From IMG/VR virus record IMGVR_UViG_3300025099_000114, positions 1 through 26,368 of that record: a stretch of 26,368 nucleotides of DNA; one strand, written 5' to 3'. The notes under the pieces were generated by a model, which worked only from the letters and a program-made list of their open reading frames with translations, had not been told where the DNA came from and ran no database searches. The translations under genes and the position numbers were made by a program. Shown one piece after another: positions 1-7,538 of the stretch. How positions within the stretch are numbered: position 1 is the first letter of the stretch; each line of letters opens with the position of its first letter. The DNA is from a virus.

Positions 1-680
1 GAGGTGTCAGAATTGCTTATGCCGCCGCTGTCGTTGAGTGTGGTCTGAGAATAACCTGTGCTGTATCCACCCCACGTTCCTGCACCCCAACCGTTTCCGG
101 AAACCACGGTGCTGAGACCCGTATTGATCTGATACGTCGCTACAACAGAAGAACCGCCGCCAGCCGTGTCGCCGGAGGACGCGGTGCCAGCAGTTGTCAC
201 TGTATACGAATTTGAGTCAATGACTGTAATTTCGTGTTCGGTGTTTAACTGGGCCGCAGTAATTCCATCCGTTGTCGTTGCGCTACTCAGGGTCACAAAA
301 TCACCTGTTACAGCACCATGCGACGGTGCGGTGACGGTAATAACAGAAGAACCAGACGCGCCTGTTTTGAGCGGGTTTGTACCCAATGATGTGGTTGCTC
401 GAATAGGCGTTACGTCATTGTAACCGCCGCCCTCTTCAATATAAAACTTGGTTTCCGTGCCAAGGCCCATGTACTTGGAACCACTCAACGCGGCCCATAC
501 GTGCAGCGAACGGCCAGTGCCTTCAATTGTGTTGCTGCTAAGACGCGACCAGCCGCCCATTTTTTCAGGACGACCCTTGCGGAACCGAATTAAATCCGAA
601 TTAAACCAGCCGTTCTCATCACCGTAGGACGTAGTCTCGCGGTTTACTCCAGGGCGGAACTGTATCTTCGACAGAGGCAT
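1..680 (-). CDS. Tail hub / stabilisation-like protein (P22 gp10-like), 3' end outside window
   Basis: This is a partial gene. An ATG at 680 opens a frame that runs without a stop to base 1, giving about 226 residues. The product starts MPLSKIQFRPGVNRETTSYG and continues with an R-F-R-K-G-x-P-E-K-M-G-G-W motif. I recognise this beginning from a family common in marine phages and related to P22 gp10-type tail hub (nozzle) proteins that close the tail after the adaptor ring. Residues about 95-165 are a Ser/Thr/Gly-rich beta domain that also occurs in the protein at 7011-7538. A Gly/Trp-rich stretch (GNGWGAGTWGGYS) follows. The ATG directly abuts the TAA of the gene at 681-1244, which suggests translational coupling. 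Membership of a tail-hub family is by recalled similarity only; a tail-fibre role is the alternative. Confidence 0.7.
   Translation of the reverse strand, partial: MPLSKIQFRPGVNRETTSYGDENGWFNSDLIRFRKGRPEKMGGWSRLSSNTIEGTGRSLHVWAALSGSKYMGLGTETKFYIEEGGGYNDVTPIRATTSLGTNPLKTGASGSSVITVTAPSHGAVTGDFVTLSSATTTDGITAAQLNTEHEITVIDSNSYTVTTAGTASSGDTAGGGSSVVATYQINTGLSTVVSGNGWGAGTWGGYSTGYSQTTLNDSGGISNSDT
166..378 (-). other. Ser/Thr/Gly-rich beta domain inside the tail-hub gene
   Basis: Within the partial tail-hub protein, a segment reads G-S-S-V-I-T-V-x-x-P-x-H-G-x-x-T-G-D-x-V, then a D-G motif, alternating beta-type residues and a closing G-G-G. The same ordered motifs occur near the C-terminus of the 175-residue protein at 7011-7538. 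Boundaries are approximate. I do not know a name for the domain. Confidence 0.55.
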
Positions 681-1244
681 TTAGTCACCCAACTCAGGCC
701 AATCATAAAGAATACCGGACTTGTTTCCTTCTGCATCAAAGACAACAAACAGCGCAGCCACGGCAGCGGTATCAGCCGCGCCGTCAATGGCACTCTCCAT
801 CGCGGTGGCTTTAGCCCGGATTGCATCGCGCCAAGTCTGGATGTTTGAGGGGATCGCCGTTCCCTTGTCTGCCTTCCGAACCACAGCCCAATCGGTCCGT
901 GCAAGCAGCGAACCCTGCTGAGAATTTACTTCAGCCTTTAGCTGAGAGCGGACCCCCGGCTGCATGACCTGGTTGCCATCATCGTCGTTGACCGGGTTTC
1001 CATCGTCGTCTACCACGCCGACATCGGTCAGGCTTTTAGCTGTCTTGGAGATCGTCACTCCATCGGCTTGGTAACCCCATGTGTAAAGGCGGCTATCCGG
1101 CGGCGTCTCCGGTGTTACCTCAGTTAGGCCAGCAGCAGCCTTCTCGCTAGGCGACCAGATGTGCCAGTTCCGGGGGTGCGTGATGCCATTGTCATCGGTC
1201 CACGCTTTGTGTTCTTTGATAGTTCTGCCGGAGTATTTCCACAT
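681..1244 (-). CDS. Tail fibre assembly-like protein
   Basis: This 187-residue protein begins MWKYSGRTIKEHKAWTDDNG, an N-terminus typical of small phage proteins encoded beside tail-fibre genes. The C-terminal half (about residues 105-187) has the pattern L-L-A-R-T-D-W-x-V-V-R-K, then A-I-P-S-x-I-x-x-W-R-x-A-I-R, then a helical stretch with A-A-V-A-A-L-F. This resembles the C-terminal domain of fibre-assembly chaperones (DUF4376-like). Residues about 75-95 are rich in Asp, Gly and Asn. The gene lies directly after the large fibre gene ending at 1254. A plausible AGGA ribosome site sits 9-10 bases upstream of the ATG. The role would be folding or attaching the fibre, inferred from neighbourhood and recalled similarity. 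Confidence 0.6.
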   Translation of the reverse strand: MWKYSGRTIKEHKAWTDDNGITHPRNWHIWSPSEKAAAGLTEVTPETPPDSRLYTWGYQADGVTISKTAKSLTDVGVVDDDGNPVNDDDGNQVMQPGVRSQLKAEVNSQQGSLLARTDWAVVRKADKGTAIPSNIQTWRDAIRAKATAMESAIDGAADTAAVAALFVVFDAEGNKSGILYDWPELGD

Positions 1245-1253
1245 AATCTTATC

Positions 1254-3686
1254 CTATCTTGCTGTCGCTGGTGCTGCGCCATCACCGCCGAAGGGGTTTT
1301 CTGCAAATGCCATGTATATGTATGTTGAGCCGGAAGCATTGATGTTTGACTGCGTGCCACGAACCTTGAATCCGTTGCTTAAAAAATCGAACTTAATTGT
1401 AGAATAAGTTGTTTCCGCAGTGTTGTTGTCAGCATCTAAAACTGCATCCACCACATTGAACGGGTCACGCTTATTATCGAATATGTCCCAGTTACCTGTT
1501 CCGCCAACAGCACGTTTGACCAGTAACCAAGCGGGTCTGAATCCGGTATACACAAAAGGCCCATCCGTTGACCCATTGCCCGTGTAACTTCCGATAGAGC
1601 TATAGCCGGGAACTTCTGCAAAAACATACGCAACGTAAGTATTGCTGCTACCATTCGAGCCATTAGCAGTGCCGACTGAAAACACGCTGCTGGTAGGTGC
1701 AGTGCTATTCCAGACGGCTGCATCTGTTCCTGCTGCTGCGGTTTGATTTAGATAAATAACTTTAGCGGCATCCCCAATGCCTTTGTGGTATACGACCCAT
1801 GACCGGCTGTCACTTCGTTCTTTAACGATGATCATTTTAGGCACTGCACCCAAGCCATGTCCGACCGTGGCATTTGATCCTGTGCCTGTGTAGGTCGAGA
1901 GGGATATACCTGCCGTTTGATTAACAGATGTAGTGGTCGTGTTTATGCTGCCGTCTTCGTTGCTACTGCCAGCGCCGCCTTGTGTTTCCCACTGCCACGC
2001 GACATACGTTCTACCTGATCCGTTGAAGTTTGCATCCGTTGTATCTAGATCGAAGCCGTCAGTTTCAAACGTAATCTGCGCGGGGCTATCCGTATCCTCG
2101 GCGTCACTTGAGTTAGTTTTGAGTCTTTGTGTCTGGCCTCGGGCAACGTCAATGAAAACATGATTATCGCCGTTCGACCGGGGGGCAAGCCACCAAAGGT
2201 CCGGTTGAAAATCTCCTGCGTTCGCATCATTAGTAATAGCTAGGCCGCTGCTGCCGTTGCCCGTGTATAGCTGAGTGTGAAAATATGCTGACCCATCAGA
2301 GATTGTTGGTGTGGGTAAATTGGCTGTATTCCAAGCGTTAAAGCCAGTTGGAATCGTGTGTGCAAACGAGCTTGCGCCAAAGTTGAAAGTCTCACTGGTG
2401 CTAAGAAAGCAGCCGTACCACGGGGCAACGCTTTCTCCTATCGCAGCAGTCCACGTCCCAACCGGATTTGTGCCGTTTGCGGGATCGCCTGAGTTATACC
2501 AAGTTCCGTCAATGCCGACCCACATTTTCATGGTATCGACATCGATAGCCATCATAACAACATCGTTAAGTCCAAAAAGAGTAACAGAGGAGTCCGTTGT
2601 CCCATCGGCTATTTTGAACCCGGCACCGCCGGAACCTACGCCGCGATAATATGTGGTAGCAACGTCGCTTTCTTCTTCAACGTAATCATTGCCGGAAACA
2701 TTCAGCATCCAACCGGCCAGCGCATACGAGCCAGCAGTGGGTGTCCATTCGTAATACCACTTTCCGCTAGGAGCAAAAAGAGTACCTCTGCCGTGGTTCC
2801 AACTATTTGTGCTGGGATCTGTGACGACTAGATTGCCGTTACTCGTTGTTATCGCGGATGATTTATCTATTGGCGACATTACGCAGTAATTATTCGTCGG
2901 GCTGTCGGACATCTGATCCGCCGCTGCCAAGCCACTGCTGGTAAAGTCGTTGCCGTTGCCGCTACTGTCGTCACCAAGTGCAGAGCTATCTTGCCCTTTT
3001 AGGTAAAACCCATTAGTGCCATAAGCACCGCTGTACTTCGTGGGTATCCACACGCCTTCGTCGTTAGTTTCACCAAAACTAGCTGCGGTTAAAGCAGTGC
3101 CATCGATAAAGTTAATCTCGGCCATGTAACCGTCAAAATAATTCGTCGCATCGTCTCTCATCTTGCCAATGAGATTAGCACGGGCGGTATTCCAACGACT
3201 TTCATCGTTTAGACTTGGTTCAGTGATGGCAAACGCATCGGTCGTTGCTCGTTCACCGTTTATATAAAGCCTAAGTCTGTCTGCTGAAGTAGAGTTTGTC
3301 GTGTCCCAGACCAGCACAAAGTGCATCCAAGCGGAGGGATCACGAAACAATCTGCCGCCTGTTATTGAGCTAGAAAAACTTGTTATGCGACCACCTATCG
3401 TGCTGCTCTCACGAAAAAATATATCCAGCGTAGCTGCTTCACCGGCAGGGCCAAAGTAAAATAACATATCATTGGTGTTGTCCGCACCGGCGCTCATCAT
3501 TGTATAGCCACCGCTACCGACAGCGCCTCGCTTGAACCAGACGCTGTAAGTCCAAGTTTTTAGGTTCCCGTCAGACCCCGGAGTACGGGTCAAATAAGCA
3601 GCGTCGTCGTCGTTAAAACGGATCGACTGATCTATCTCGTACCCTGACCCAGCATTAGCCAGCCATTGTGAGGCAAACATCGTCAT
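1254..3686 (-). CDS. Large tail fibre: LamG-like, SPRY-like and three repeated C-terminal domains
   Basis: This 810-residue protein is likely a receptor-binding tail fibre or spike. Residues about 15-220 look like a concanavalin/LamG-type jelly roll (motifs W-x-Y-S-V-W-F-K-R, W-M-H-F-V-L-V-W-D, L-x-L-Y-I-N-G, G-Y-M-A-E-I-N-F-I-D-G). Residues about 290-440 look SPRY-like (G-K-W-Y-Y-E-W, V-V-M-M-A-I-D, M-K-M-W-V-G). Three related domains follow, at about 473-567, 598-692 and 700-801, each opening Y-T-G-x-G and closing with a T-Y-(V/I)-x-x-x-(F/W) strand. There is no signal peptide and no catalytic motif I recognise, so I read it as sugar or protein binding. The ATG at 3686 overlaps the upstream TAA (TAATG). 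It is the longest gene in the window. Confidence 0.75.
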   Translation of the reverse strand: MTMFASQWLANAGSGYEIDQSIRFNDDDAAYLTRTPGSDGNLKTWTYSVWFKRGAVGSGGYTMMSAGADNTNDMLFYFGPAGEAATLDIFFRESSTIGGRITSFSSSITGGRLFRDPSAWMHFVLVWDTTNSTSADRLRLYINGERATTDAFAITEPSLNDESRWNTARANLIGKMRDDATNYFDGYMAEINFIDGTALTAASFGETNDEGVWIPTKYSGAYGTNGFYLKGQDSSALGDDSSGNGNDFTSSGLAAADQMSDSPTNNYCVMSPIDKSSAITTSNGNLVVTDPSTNSWNHGRGTLFAPSGKWYYEWTPTAGSYALAGWMLNVSGNDYVEEESDVATTYYRGVGSGGAGFKIADGTTDSSVTLFGLNDVVMMAIDVDTMKMWVGIDGTWYNSGDPANGTNPVGTWTAAIGESVAPWYGCFLSTSETFNFGASSFAHTIPTGFNAWNTANLPTPTISDGSAYFHTQLYTGNGSSGLAITNDANAGDFQPDLWWLAPRSNGDNHVFIDVARGQTQRLKTNSSDAEDTDSPAQITFETDGFDLDTTDANFNGSGRTYVAWQWETQGGAGSSNEDGSINTTTTSVNQTAGISLSTYTGTGSNATVGHGLGAVPKMIIVKERSDSRSWVVYHKGIGDAAKVIYLNQTAAAGTDAAVWNSTAPTSSVFSVGTANGSNGSSNTYVAYVFAEVPGYSSIGSYTGNGSTDGPFVYTGFRPAWLLVKRAVGGTGNWDIFDNKRDPFNVVDAVLDADNNTAETTYSTIKFDFLSNGFKVRGTQSNINASGSTYIYMAFAENPFGGDGAAPATAR
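1284..2270 (-). repeat. Three divergent copies of a ~100-aa fibre domain
   Basis: Within the 810-residue fibre, three segments share order and spacing of motifs: Y-T-G-N-G-S / Y-T-G-T-G-S / Y-T-G-N-G-S at the start, a hydrophobic strand (D-L-W-W-L-A, K-M-I-I-V-K, A-W-L-L-V-K) about 22-26 residues later, and an end motif (G-R-T-Y-V-A-W, S-N-T-Y-V-A-Y, G-S-T-Y-I-Y-M). DNA identity between the copies is low, so the duplication is old. Confidence 0.6.
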
Positions 3687-5092
3687 TAGCTAAACGCCAA
3701 CTGCGGTGCGCCTAGCTGGATACTACCTGACGCCTTAACAAAGTATGGGACTACATCAACCGCACTTGCTGCGGTGCTAAGTGTAATGCCGCCCCCAGCG
3801 GGACTTTCGTAATCTGTTCCAAGGCTAATTGTACGGCTACCAGTGCCGTCTTGAATAAACACTATAACTCCGCACTGCCCGACTGATTCTGTACTTGGGT
3901 TGTTTAAAGTCACATTGTTCCCAAGAGTAAGAATAAAGTTCTGGTCGGCAGAAAAATCCAAGGTGATGCTCGTCCCGCTGATTGTATCGGTGTAGTTGTC
4001 TGCCAGAACAATGTCACCAACCGTCAAGGAACCTGCGACCGTCACATTCGTAGTGCCTGTCGGAATCTCAATGACATCCGCATCAGCATCGTTCTTGATT
4101 GTGACATCGTTGGTCGAGCCTTGGCCCGTTAGGATCAAGCCCTCCGCAGCGGTGTAGCCCATAGCCGCATTGTCACCGGCAGAGGTGTCGCCATCAGCGT
4201 TCACTGTAGCGGCTGTCACGTCGCCCACGATATCGACGTTGGTTGCTCCGGTCGCAATCGTGATTACATCAGCGTCAGCATCGTTCTTAATCGTGACATC
4301 GTTAGTCGAACCCTGCCCGGTAAGAATTAGACCTTCAGCAGCCGTGTACCCCATCGCAGCGTTATCGCCAGCGGAAGTGTCGCCATCAGCCTGTACGGTA
4401 GAGGCTGTTACATCTCCTACGATGTCAACGCTAGTACCACCTGTCGCAATCGTGATAACGTCCGCGTCCGCGTCATTCTTAATGGTAACGTCATTCGTGC
4501 TACCCTGGCCGGTTAGGATCAGACCTTCAGCAGCCGTATAACCCATTGCCGCTTTGTCGCTTGCGGCGGTATCCCCCAAAGCATTGAACGTACCGCTTGC
4601 AGTAACGTCCCCGGATGCGGTTAACGTAGCAATTTGCAAGTCCGATAGCGCATCTATAACCGCAGCACCGGAACCCGCGCCATCCATATACACAACCGCT
4701 GACTTTCCGTTGGCTACGGTTATATTTGCACCGGAACCCTGCGTCAGAATTACGGAATAGGGTCCGCTAGATCCAGAATCTGTGGTGGCGTTTATGATTA
4801 TGAAGAAGGCGGACGTTGTATTTGGAGCCACCGTAACCGTGTTGTTCGCTCCAAGGGCTCCCGTAAACTTTATAACACGGTACATGCCGTCCTGAAGATT
4901 CTCGGTGCCTGAACCAGGGGAGGCTTCCCGAACAGTCAGCGTATGAGTAGATCCAGAAAGCCCCACTGCTTTATAGGAAGCAATGCGGTCCAAAATATCT
5001 AGGTTGTGGTTCGTAGTATCGCCCCAAGCTCCAGACTGTTCTCCGGAGCCTATCTTTTCGATACCAAAGCTAGTTGTGTACGATGATGCCAT
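3686..5092 (-). CDS. Repeat-containing tail fibre / appendage protein
   Basis: This 468-residue structural protein starts MASSYTTSFGIEKIGSGEQS followed by G-A-W-G-D-T-T-N-H-N-L-D-I-L-D. That N-terminus is common in marine phage tail appendages and probably serves virion attachment. Residues about 50-165 form a beta-rich segment. Residues 173-364 consist of three 64-residue repeats containing M-G-Y-T-A-A-E-G-L-I-L-T-G-Q-G and T-I-K-N-D-A-D-A-D-V-I. Such Asp/Gly/Thr-rich repeats fit a trimeric beta-helical shaft. The C-terminal part (about 365-468) is beta-rich and non-repetitive and could be the tip. An AGGA sits about nine bases before the ATG. The stop overlaps the start of the next fibre gene, so the two are probably made together. 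No enzyme motif is seen. Confidence 0.75.
   Translation of the reverse strand: MASSYTTSFGIEKIGSGEQSGAWGDTTNHNLDILDRIASYKAVGLSGSTHTLTVREASPGSGTENLQDGMYRVIKFTGALGANNTVTVAPNTTSAFFIIINATTDSGSSGPYSVILTQGSGANITVANGKSAVVYMDGAGSGAAVIDALSDLQIATLTASGDVTASGTFNALGDTAASDKAAMGYTAAEGLILTGQGSTNDVTIKNDADADVITIATGGTSVDIVGDVTASTVQADGDTSAGDNAAMGYTAAEGLILTGQGSTNDVTIKNDADADVITIATGATNVDIVGDVTAATVNADGDTSAGDNAAMGYTAAEGLILTGQGSTNDVTIKNDADADVIEIPTGTTNVTVAGSLTVGDIVLADNYTDTISGTSITLDFSADQNFILTLGNNVTLNNPSTESVGQCGVIVFIQDGTGSRTISLGTDYESPAGGGITLSTAASAVDVVPYFVKASGSIQLGAPQLAFS
4001..4576 (-). repeat. Three tandem 192-bp coding repeats
   Basis: Three consecutive in-frame units of 192 bp (64 residues) begin at about 4576, 4384 and 4192 reading on the minus strand. 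The first two are nearly identical in protein. The third matches for its first 40 residues and then diverges after D-V-I. Synonymous base differences between copies are many, so this is not an assembly artefact of a recent duplication. Each unit opens G-D-T-(S/A)-A. Confidence 0.85.
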
Positions 5093-5102
5093 AATTTTAT
5101 TC

Positions 5103-5558
5103 CTATGCCGCTATCTTAGTCCAATTCGGCGTCTGCGTGTAAGTTATTGGATTCCAGCTTGCCGTTTGTCCGGGATCTATTTTCTCCCAAATAAGAACTC
5201 TGCCAACCGCAGTTGATGCCTGCACTCCCGTGACCGGAACCGTTATGTCTACCTGCGTGTTTCCGATTGCTGTGGCAGCAACGAGACCTGTTGCGGAGAA
5301 GTCTGCATCGACTGCTGCAACCGCAGTTCCGATAACAGCAGCCGCTTGGACCCCCGTGACCGGAACCGTTATGCCTACCTGTACGCTCCCAACCGCAGTG
5401 GCCGCAGAAACCCCTGTAACCGGAACCGTTATGTCTACTTGTACGCTTCCAACCGCAGTGGCCGCAGAAACCCCTGTAACCCCTACAGTACCCGGAGTAT
5501 TCCAAGCACCAGAGTTCCAAGTTCCCCGCCCCCAACCACCGATATTAGCGTTAGACAT
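5103..5558 (-). CDS. Repeat-rich virion protein (VTGVSAATAVG repeats)
   Basis: This 151-residue protein starts MSNANIGGWGRGTWNSGAWN. The Trp/Gly-rich head is followed by about five 20-residue units of the type V-T-G-V-S-A-A-T-A-V-G-S-V-Q-V-D-I-T-V-P. The tail repeats the head's style with W-N-P-I-T-Y-T-Q-T-P-N-W. I recognise this architecture from conserved marine phage proteins of unknown function. It is likely a beta-strand repeat fibre or tail decoration protein. It contains no Cys and no enzymatic motif. The ATG overlaps the TAA of the upstream gene (TAATG). Location inside the tail-fibre block supports a virion role, but the exact part of the particle is unknown. Confidence 0.65.
   Translation of the reverse strand: MSNANIGGWGRGTWNSGAWNTPGTVGVTGVSAATAVGSVQVDITVPVTGVSAATAVGSVQVGITVPVTGVQAAAVIGTAVAAVDADFSATGLVAATAIGNTQVDITVPVTGVQASTAVGRVLIWEKIDPGQTASWNPITYTQTPNWTKIAA
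5180..5490 (-). repeat. 60-bp coding repeats
   Basis: A 60-bp period is visible. Bases 5341-5400 and 5401-5460 are nearly identical, and 5221-5280 is a more diverged copy; partial copies flank them. Each encodes a 20-residue unit with T-G-V and A-V-G-S-V. The central pair is the most similar, suggesting recent duplication or homogenisation there. Confidence 0.8.
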
Positions 5559-6067
5559 TAAGCAATCCTAATCAATGCGTTATTGGCATCATTTGCAGGC
5601 ATTGTGATAGTGAAATCACCCGCGCTGGACGACTTGTCTGCGCCAAAGTTAATAACGCAGACCGAAGGTTTAGCGGCATGTGTGGTATCACCAGCCGTTC
5701 CCGCGTTTGCCAAAGTAGAGTTGTATATGAGAGCCCCTCTCGCACTACTAATTGTAGATGTTGAGAATGTCACATCAGCCATGTCAATAAACGCCGTGGG
5801 AACAGAACTACTGTTGTCGCCAAGTCCGATTGTGGCACTGGATATAGCAGCACCACCAGCCGAATAGTTAGTCCCACTGACTTCATTGCTCGTCGTATAC
5901 CCGGTGGTATCTACGTCAATAGACGAACTGTTTGTAAACATAGCCAGCTTAAACGTATCTGCTGCTATGGTACTTCCGTCTCCACGAGAATGTGATGTCC
6001 AAAAATGGATTCCCGCGTTAATTTCCCGTTTGTACGTGCCGCAAATACCAGATGTTCCTACAGCCAT
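5558..6067 (-). CDS. Beta-rich virion structural protein
   Basis: This is a 169-residue protein. It begins MAVGTSGICGTYKREINAGI and contains D-T-F-K-L-A-M-F-T and T-S-N-E-V-S-G-T-N-Y-S-A-G-G. I recognise this pattern from conserved phage structural proteins of unknown function, often near tail genes. The remainder is rich in Ser, Thr, Ala and Gly with alternating hydrophobics, as in beta-sandwich virion proteins. It has two Cys residues and no membrane segment or signal peptide. Start and stop are both overlapped with neighbours (TAATG at each end), so it belongs to the same translationally coupled string as 5103-5558 and 6067-6357. A tail-tip or fibre-associated role is inferred from position only. 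Confidence 0.6.
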   Translation of the reverse strand: MAVGTSGICGTYKREINAGIHFWTSHSRGDGSTIAADTFKLAMFTNSSSIDVDTTGYTTSNEVSGTNYSAGGAAISSATIGLGDNSSSVPTAFIDMADVTFSTSTISSARGALIYNSTLANAGTAGDTTHAAKPSVCVINFGADKSSSAGDFTITMPANDANNALIRIA

Positions 6068-6357
6068 TACAGCCTCCTTATAATCTCGGCCATGTCATCA
6101 TGGCCCTGTTGCTTCATCAAAGCCCAAATAGTCGTTCTTTCACTCTGACACATCTTGTTCATATAAAAGACTAACACTTCTTTTAAACGCTGTCTGTGGG
6201 CGTAAGCTTGATCCCGTATAACCGGGGGTGCCGTGTCAGAAACCGTCATTATTTTATTCAATGCCATTTCCGCAATTTGTTCCGGGGAATGACCCCGGTT
6301 GTCAGAAGTAAAGACTACAGCATCTCCTATTTCACTGGGGCTGACTGAACTTGACAT
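6067..6357 (-). CDS. Conserved small helical phage protein, function unknown
   Basis: This 96-residue protein is mostly alpha-helical in appearance. Key segments are S-P-E-Q-I-A-E-M-A-L-N-K-I near residue 25 and Q-A-Y-A-H-R-Q-R-L-K-E-V-L-V-F-Y-M near the middle, with a C-terminal G-H-D-D-M-A-E-I-I-R-R-L. I recall close relatives in other marine phages at the same place, between the adaptor and tail genes, but no characterised function. There is no signal peptide, membrane segment or metal motif. Its stop and start both overlap adjacent genes (TAATG and TGATG). It could be a chaperone or minor tail component; I cannot choose. Confidence 0.6.
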   Translation of the reverse strand: MSSSVSPSEIGDAVVFTSDNRGHSPEQIAEMALNKIMTVSDTAPPVIRDQAYAHRQRLKEVLVFYMNKMCQSERTTIWALMKQQGHDDMAEIIRRL

Positions 6358-7001
6358 CAGACAACGTCTCTTCGAACACGGTCATACCTGTACTGATCTC
6401 GCGTTTGCTTGCCTTCTCCAAGGTTCTTGAGCCATTGGATAGATTCAATGAAACGATCCGTGTACTGTTTCATAAGGTCGGGTTCGCCTTTAAGAAAAGT
6501 GTATGCCTCTGACAGGGAGCCGTACAACAGAGCTAATTCCGCGTTGTCCCCTAGCCAAGTAGTTCCACTAGCCGTCGTTGTTATAGAATCGGGGCGATAG
6601 AAATAATGAAGTTCCATCGTAAAGTCGTCGTTAGGCGTCGGAGCAAGTAAAAACGTGCTTTCGTCCCAGTCTCCGTAGTATTTAGGAACACCAGTTGTTG
6701 CAGGGTTGGGAGTAAAGTCTTGAAGAAGAGTAACTTGTTTGTATAAGAGAAACTCTTTATTAGATGAGTTAATAACACTTAGTGAGTTTTGGGACAGAAA
6801 ATCTGAGGGCTTTTGCAAATACGAGTTTCCGCTAGATGCCGTTCCTTGAGAGGACTTGCGGAACACATCTAGCTGACACTCTTTTAGGATACGTTCTTCT
6901 GCGTTAATAATAAACCTTGGAAGCTGGCTTACAAAAGTTGTCTCCGTACTTTGGACGTAGTCCTGTATAGCGGTCTTTAACGTGGTAAATGTGTATGCCA
7001 T
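6357..7001 (-). CDS. Head-to-tail connector / adaptor-like protein
   Basis: This 214-residue protein starts MAYTFTTLKTAIQDYVQSTE and has a helical N-terminus with F-I-I-N-A-E-E-R-I-L-K-E-C, resembling the alpha-helical ring of gp6/gp4-type phage adaptors. A beta middle follows (P-K-Y-Y-G-D-W, L-A-P-T-P-N-D-D-F-T-M-E-L-H-Y-F-Y-R-P-D). The C-terminal helix contains L-L-Y-G-S-L-S-E-A-Y-T-F-L-K-G and ends R-Y-D-R-V-R-R-D-V-V. The same helix-strand-helix plan with a short-chain W/L-x-P-x-P motif is seen in the 299-residue protein at 7538-8437, so both may be ring components below the portal. Its function is inferred from this architecture and from its place before the fibres. Confidence 0.6.
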   Translation of the reverse strand: MAYTFTTLKTAIQDYVQSTETTFVSQLPRFIINAEERILKECQLDVFRKSSQGTASSGNSYLQKPSDFLSQNSLSVINSSNKEFLLYKQVTLLQDFTPNPATTGVPKYYGDWDESTFLLAPTPNDDFTMELHYFYRPDSITTTASGTTWLGDNAELALLYGSLSEAYTFLKGEPDLMKQYTDRFIESIQWLKNLGEGKQTRDQYRYDRVRRDVV

Positions 7002-7010
7002 ATCAAAAAC

Positions 7011-7538
7011 TCATTTCGTAATGCTAACAGGACCGGCAGTAGAAACCGAACCGCCGCCCGATACATTCCCTACTGTGGATGTTCCGCTGCTAGCGGTAAA
7101 AGTGTAAAACGCAGATTGAAAATCAGTGCTAGCGTCTCCTGCAACCACGGTAATAGAATAACCGGAAGAAGATTCTAGAACGGCTTCTGTAAAGCCATCA
7201 AAAGCTTCTACAGTGCGAAATCTAACCGTGTCTCCAGTAGACCTACCGTGGCCGGGTTCTAAAACGGTAATCACCGCAGATCCGCTTGTAGAAGACGTGA
7301 AAGCGTTCATAGGCAACAAAACCTCTACCGCAGGTTCTGTCCGATCTGGTCTGGGATCCCGAAGAGCCTGGGGGTCGGCGGGGGTTTTTACAACCATCAA
7401 CTGAGGCTGTTTAGGCTCCCACTCGTCCTTCCCCACAAGCATACCGGTCCATTCTTTTCTCATATCGCGTAAGCGATACGCAGCACCTGAACGGTCTGAA
7501 ATGCCCATGGCATACTTATTTGAAGCATACCGCGCCAT
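7011..7538 (-). CDS. Structural protein with shared beta domain
   Basis: This 175-residue protein begins MARYASNKYAMGISDRSGAA, followed by a basic motif (R-L-R-D-M-R-K-E-W-T-G) and E-P-K-Q-P-Q-L. I recognise this N-terminus from conserved marine phage proteins beside connector genes. Residues about 85-160 form a Ser/Thr/Gly-rich beta domain that parallels one in the tail-hub protein at the left edge. The charged N-terminal part may attach to the connector while the beta domain is exposed. The ATG overlaps the upstream TAA. No Cys, membrane segment or enzyme motif is seen. Assignment as a virion component is by context. Confidence 0.55.
   Translation of the reverse strand: MARYASNKYAMGISDRSGAAYRLRDMRKEWTGMLVGKDEWEPKQPQLMVVKTPADPQALRDPRPDRTEPAVEVLLPMNAFTSSTSGSAVITVLEPGHGRSTGDTVRFRTVEAFDGFTEAVLESSSGYSITVVAGDASTDFQSAFYTFTASSGTSTVGNVSGGGSVSTAGPVSITK

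Noticed and set aside
4170-4541. A plus-strand open frame across the tail-fibre repeats
   Set aside because: It is the antisense shadow of the 192-bp coding repeats and itself shows only the mirrored repeat.
4001-4576. CRISPR-like array
   Set aside because: The repeats are contiguous, 192 bp long and in-frame coding, with no spacers.
5230-5571. Plus-strand open frames opposite the 60-bp repeats
   Set aside because: They mirror the repeat-rich virion gene on the minus strand; no ribosome site or recognisable product.
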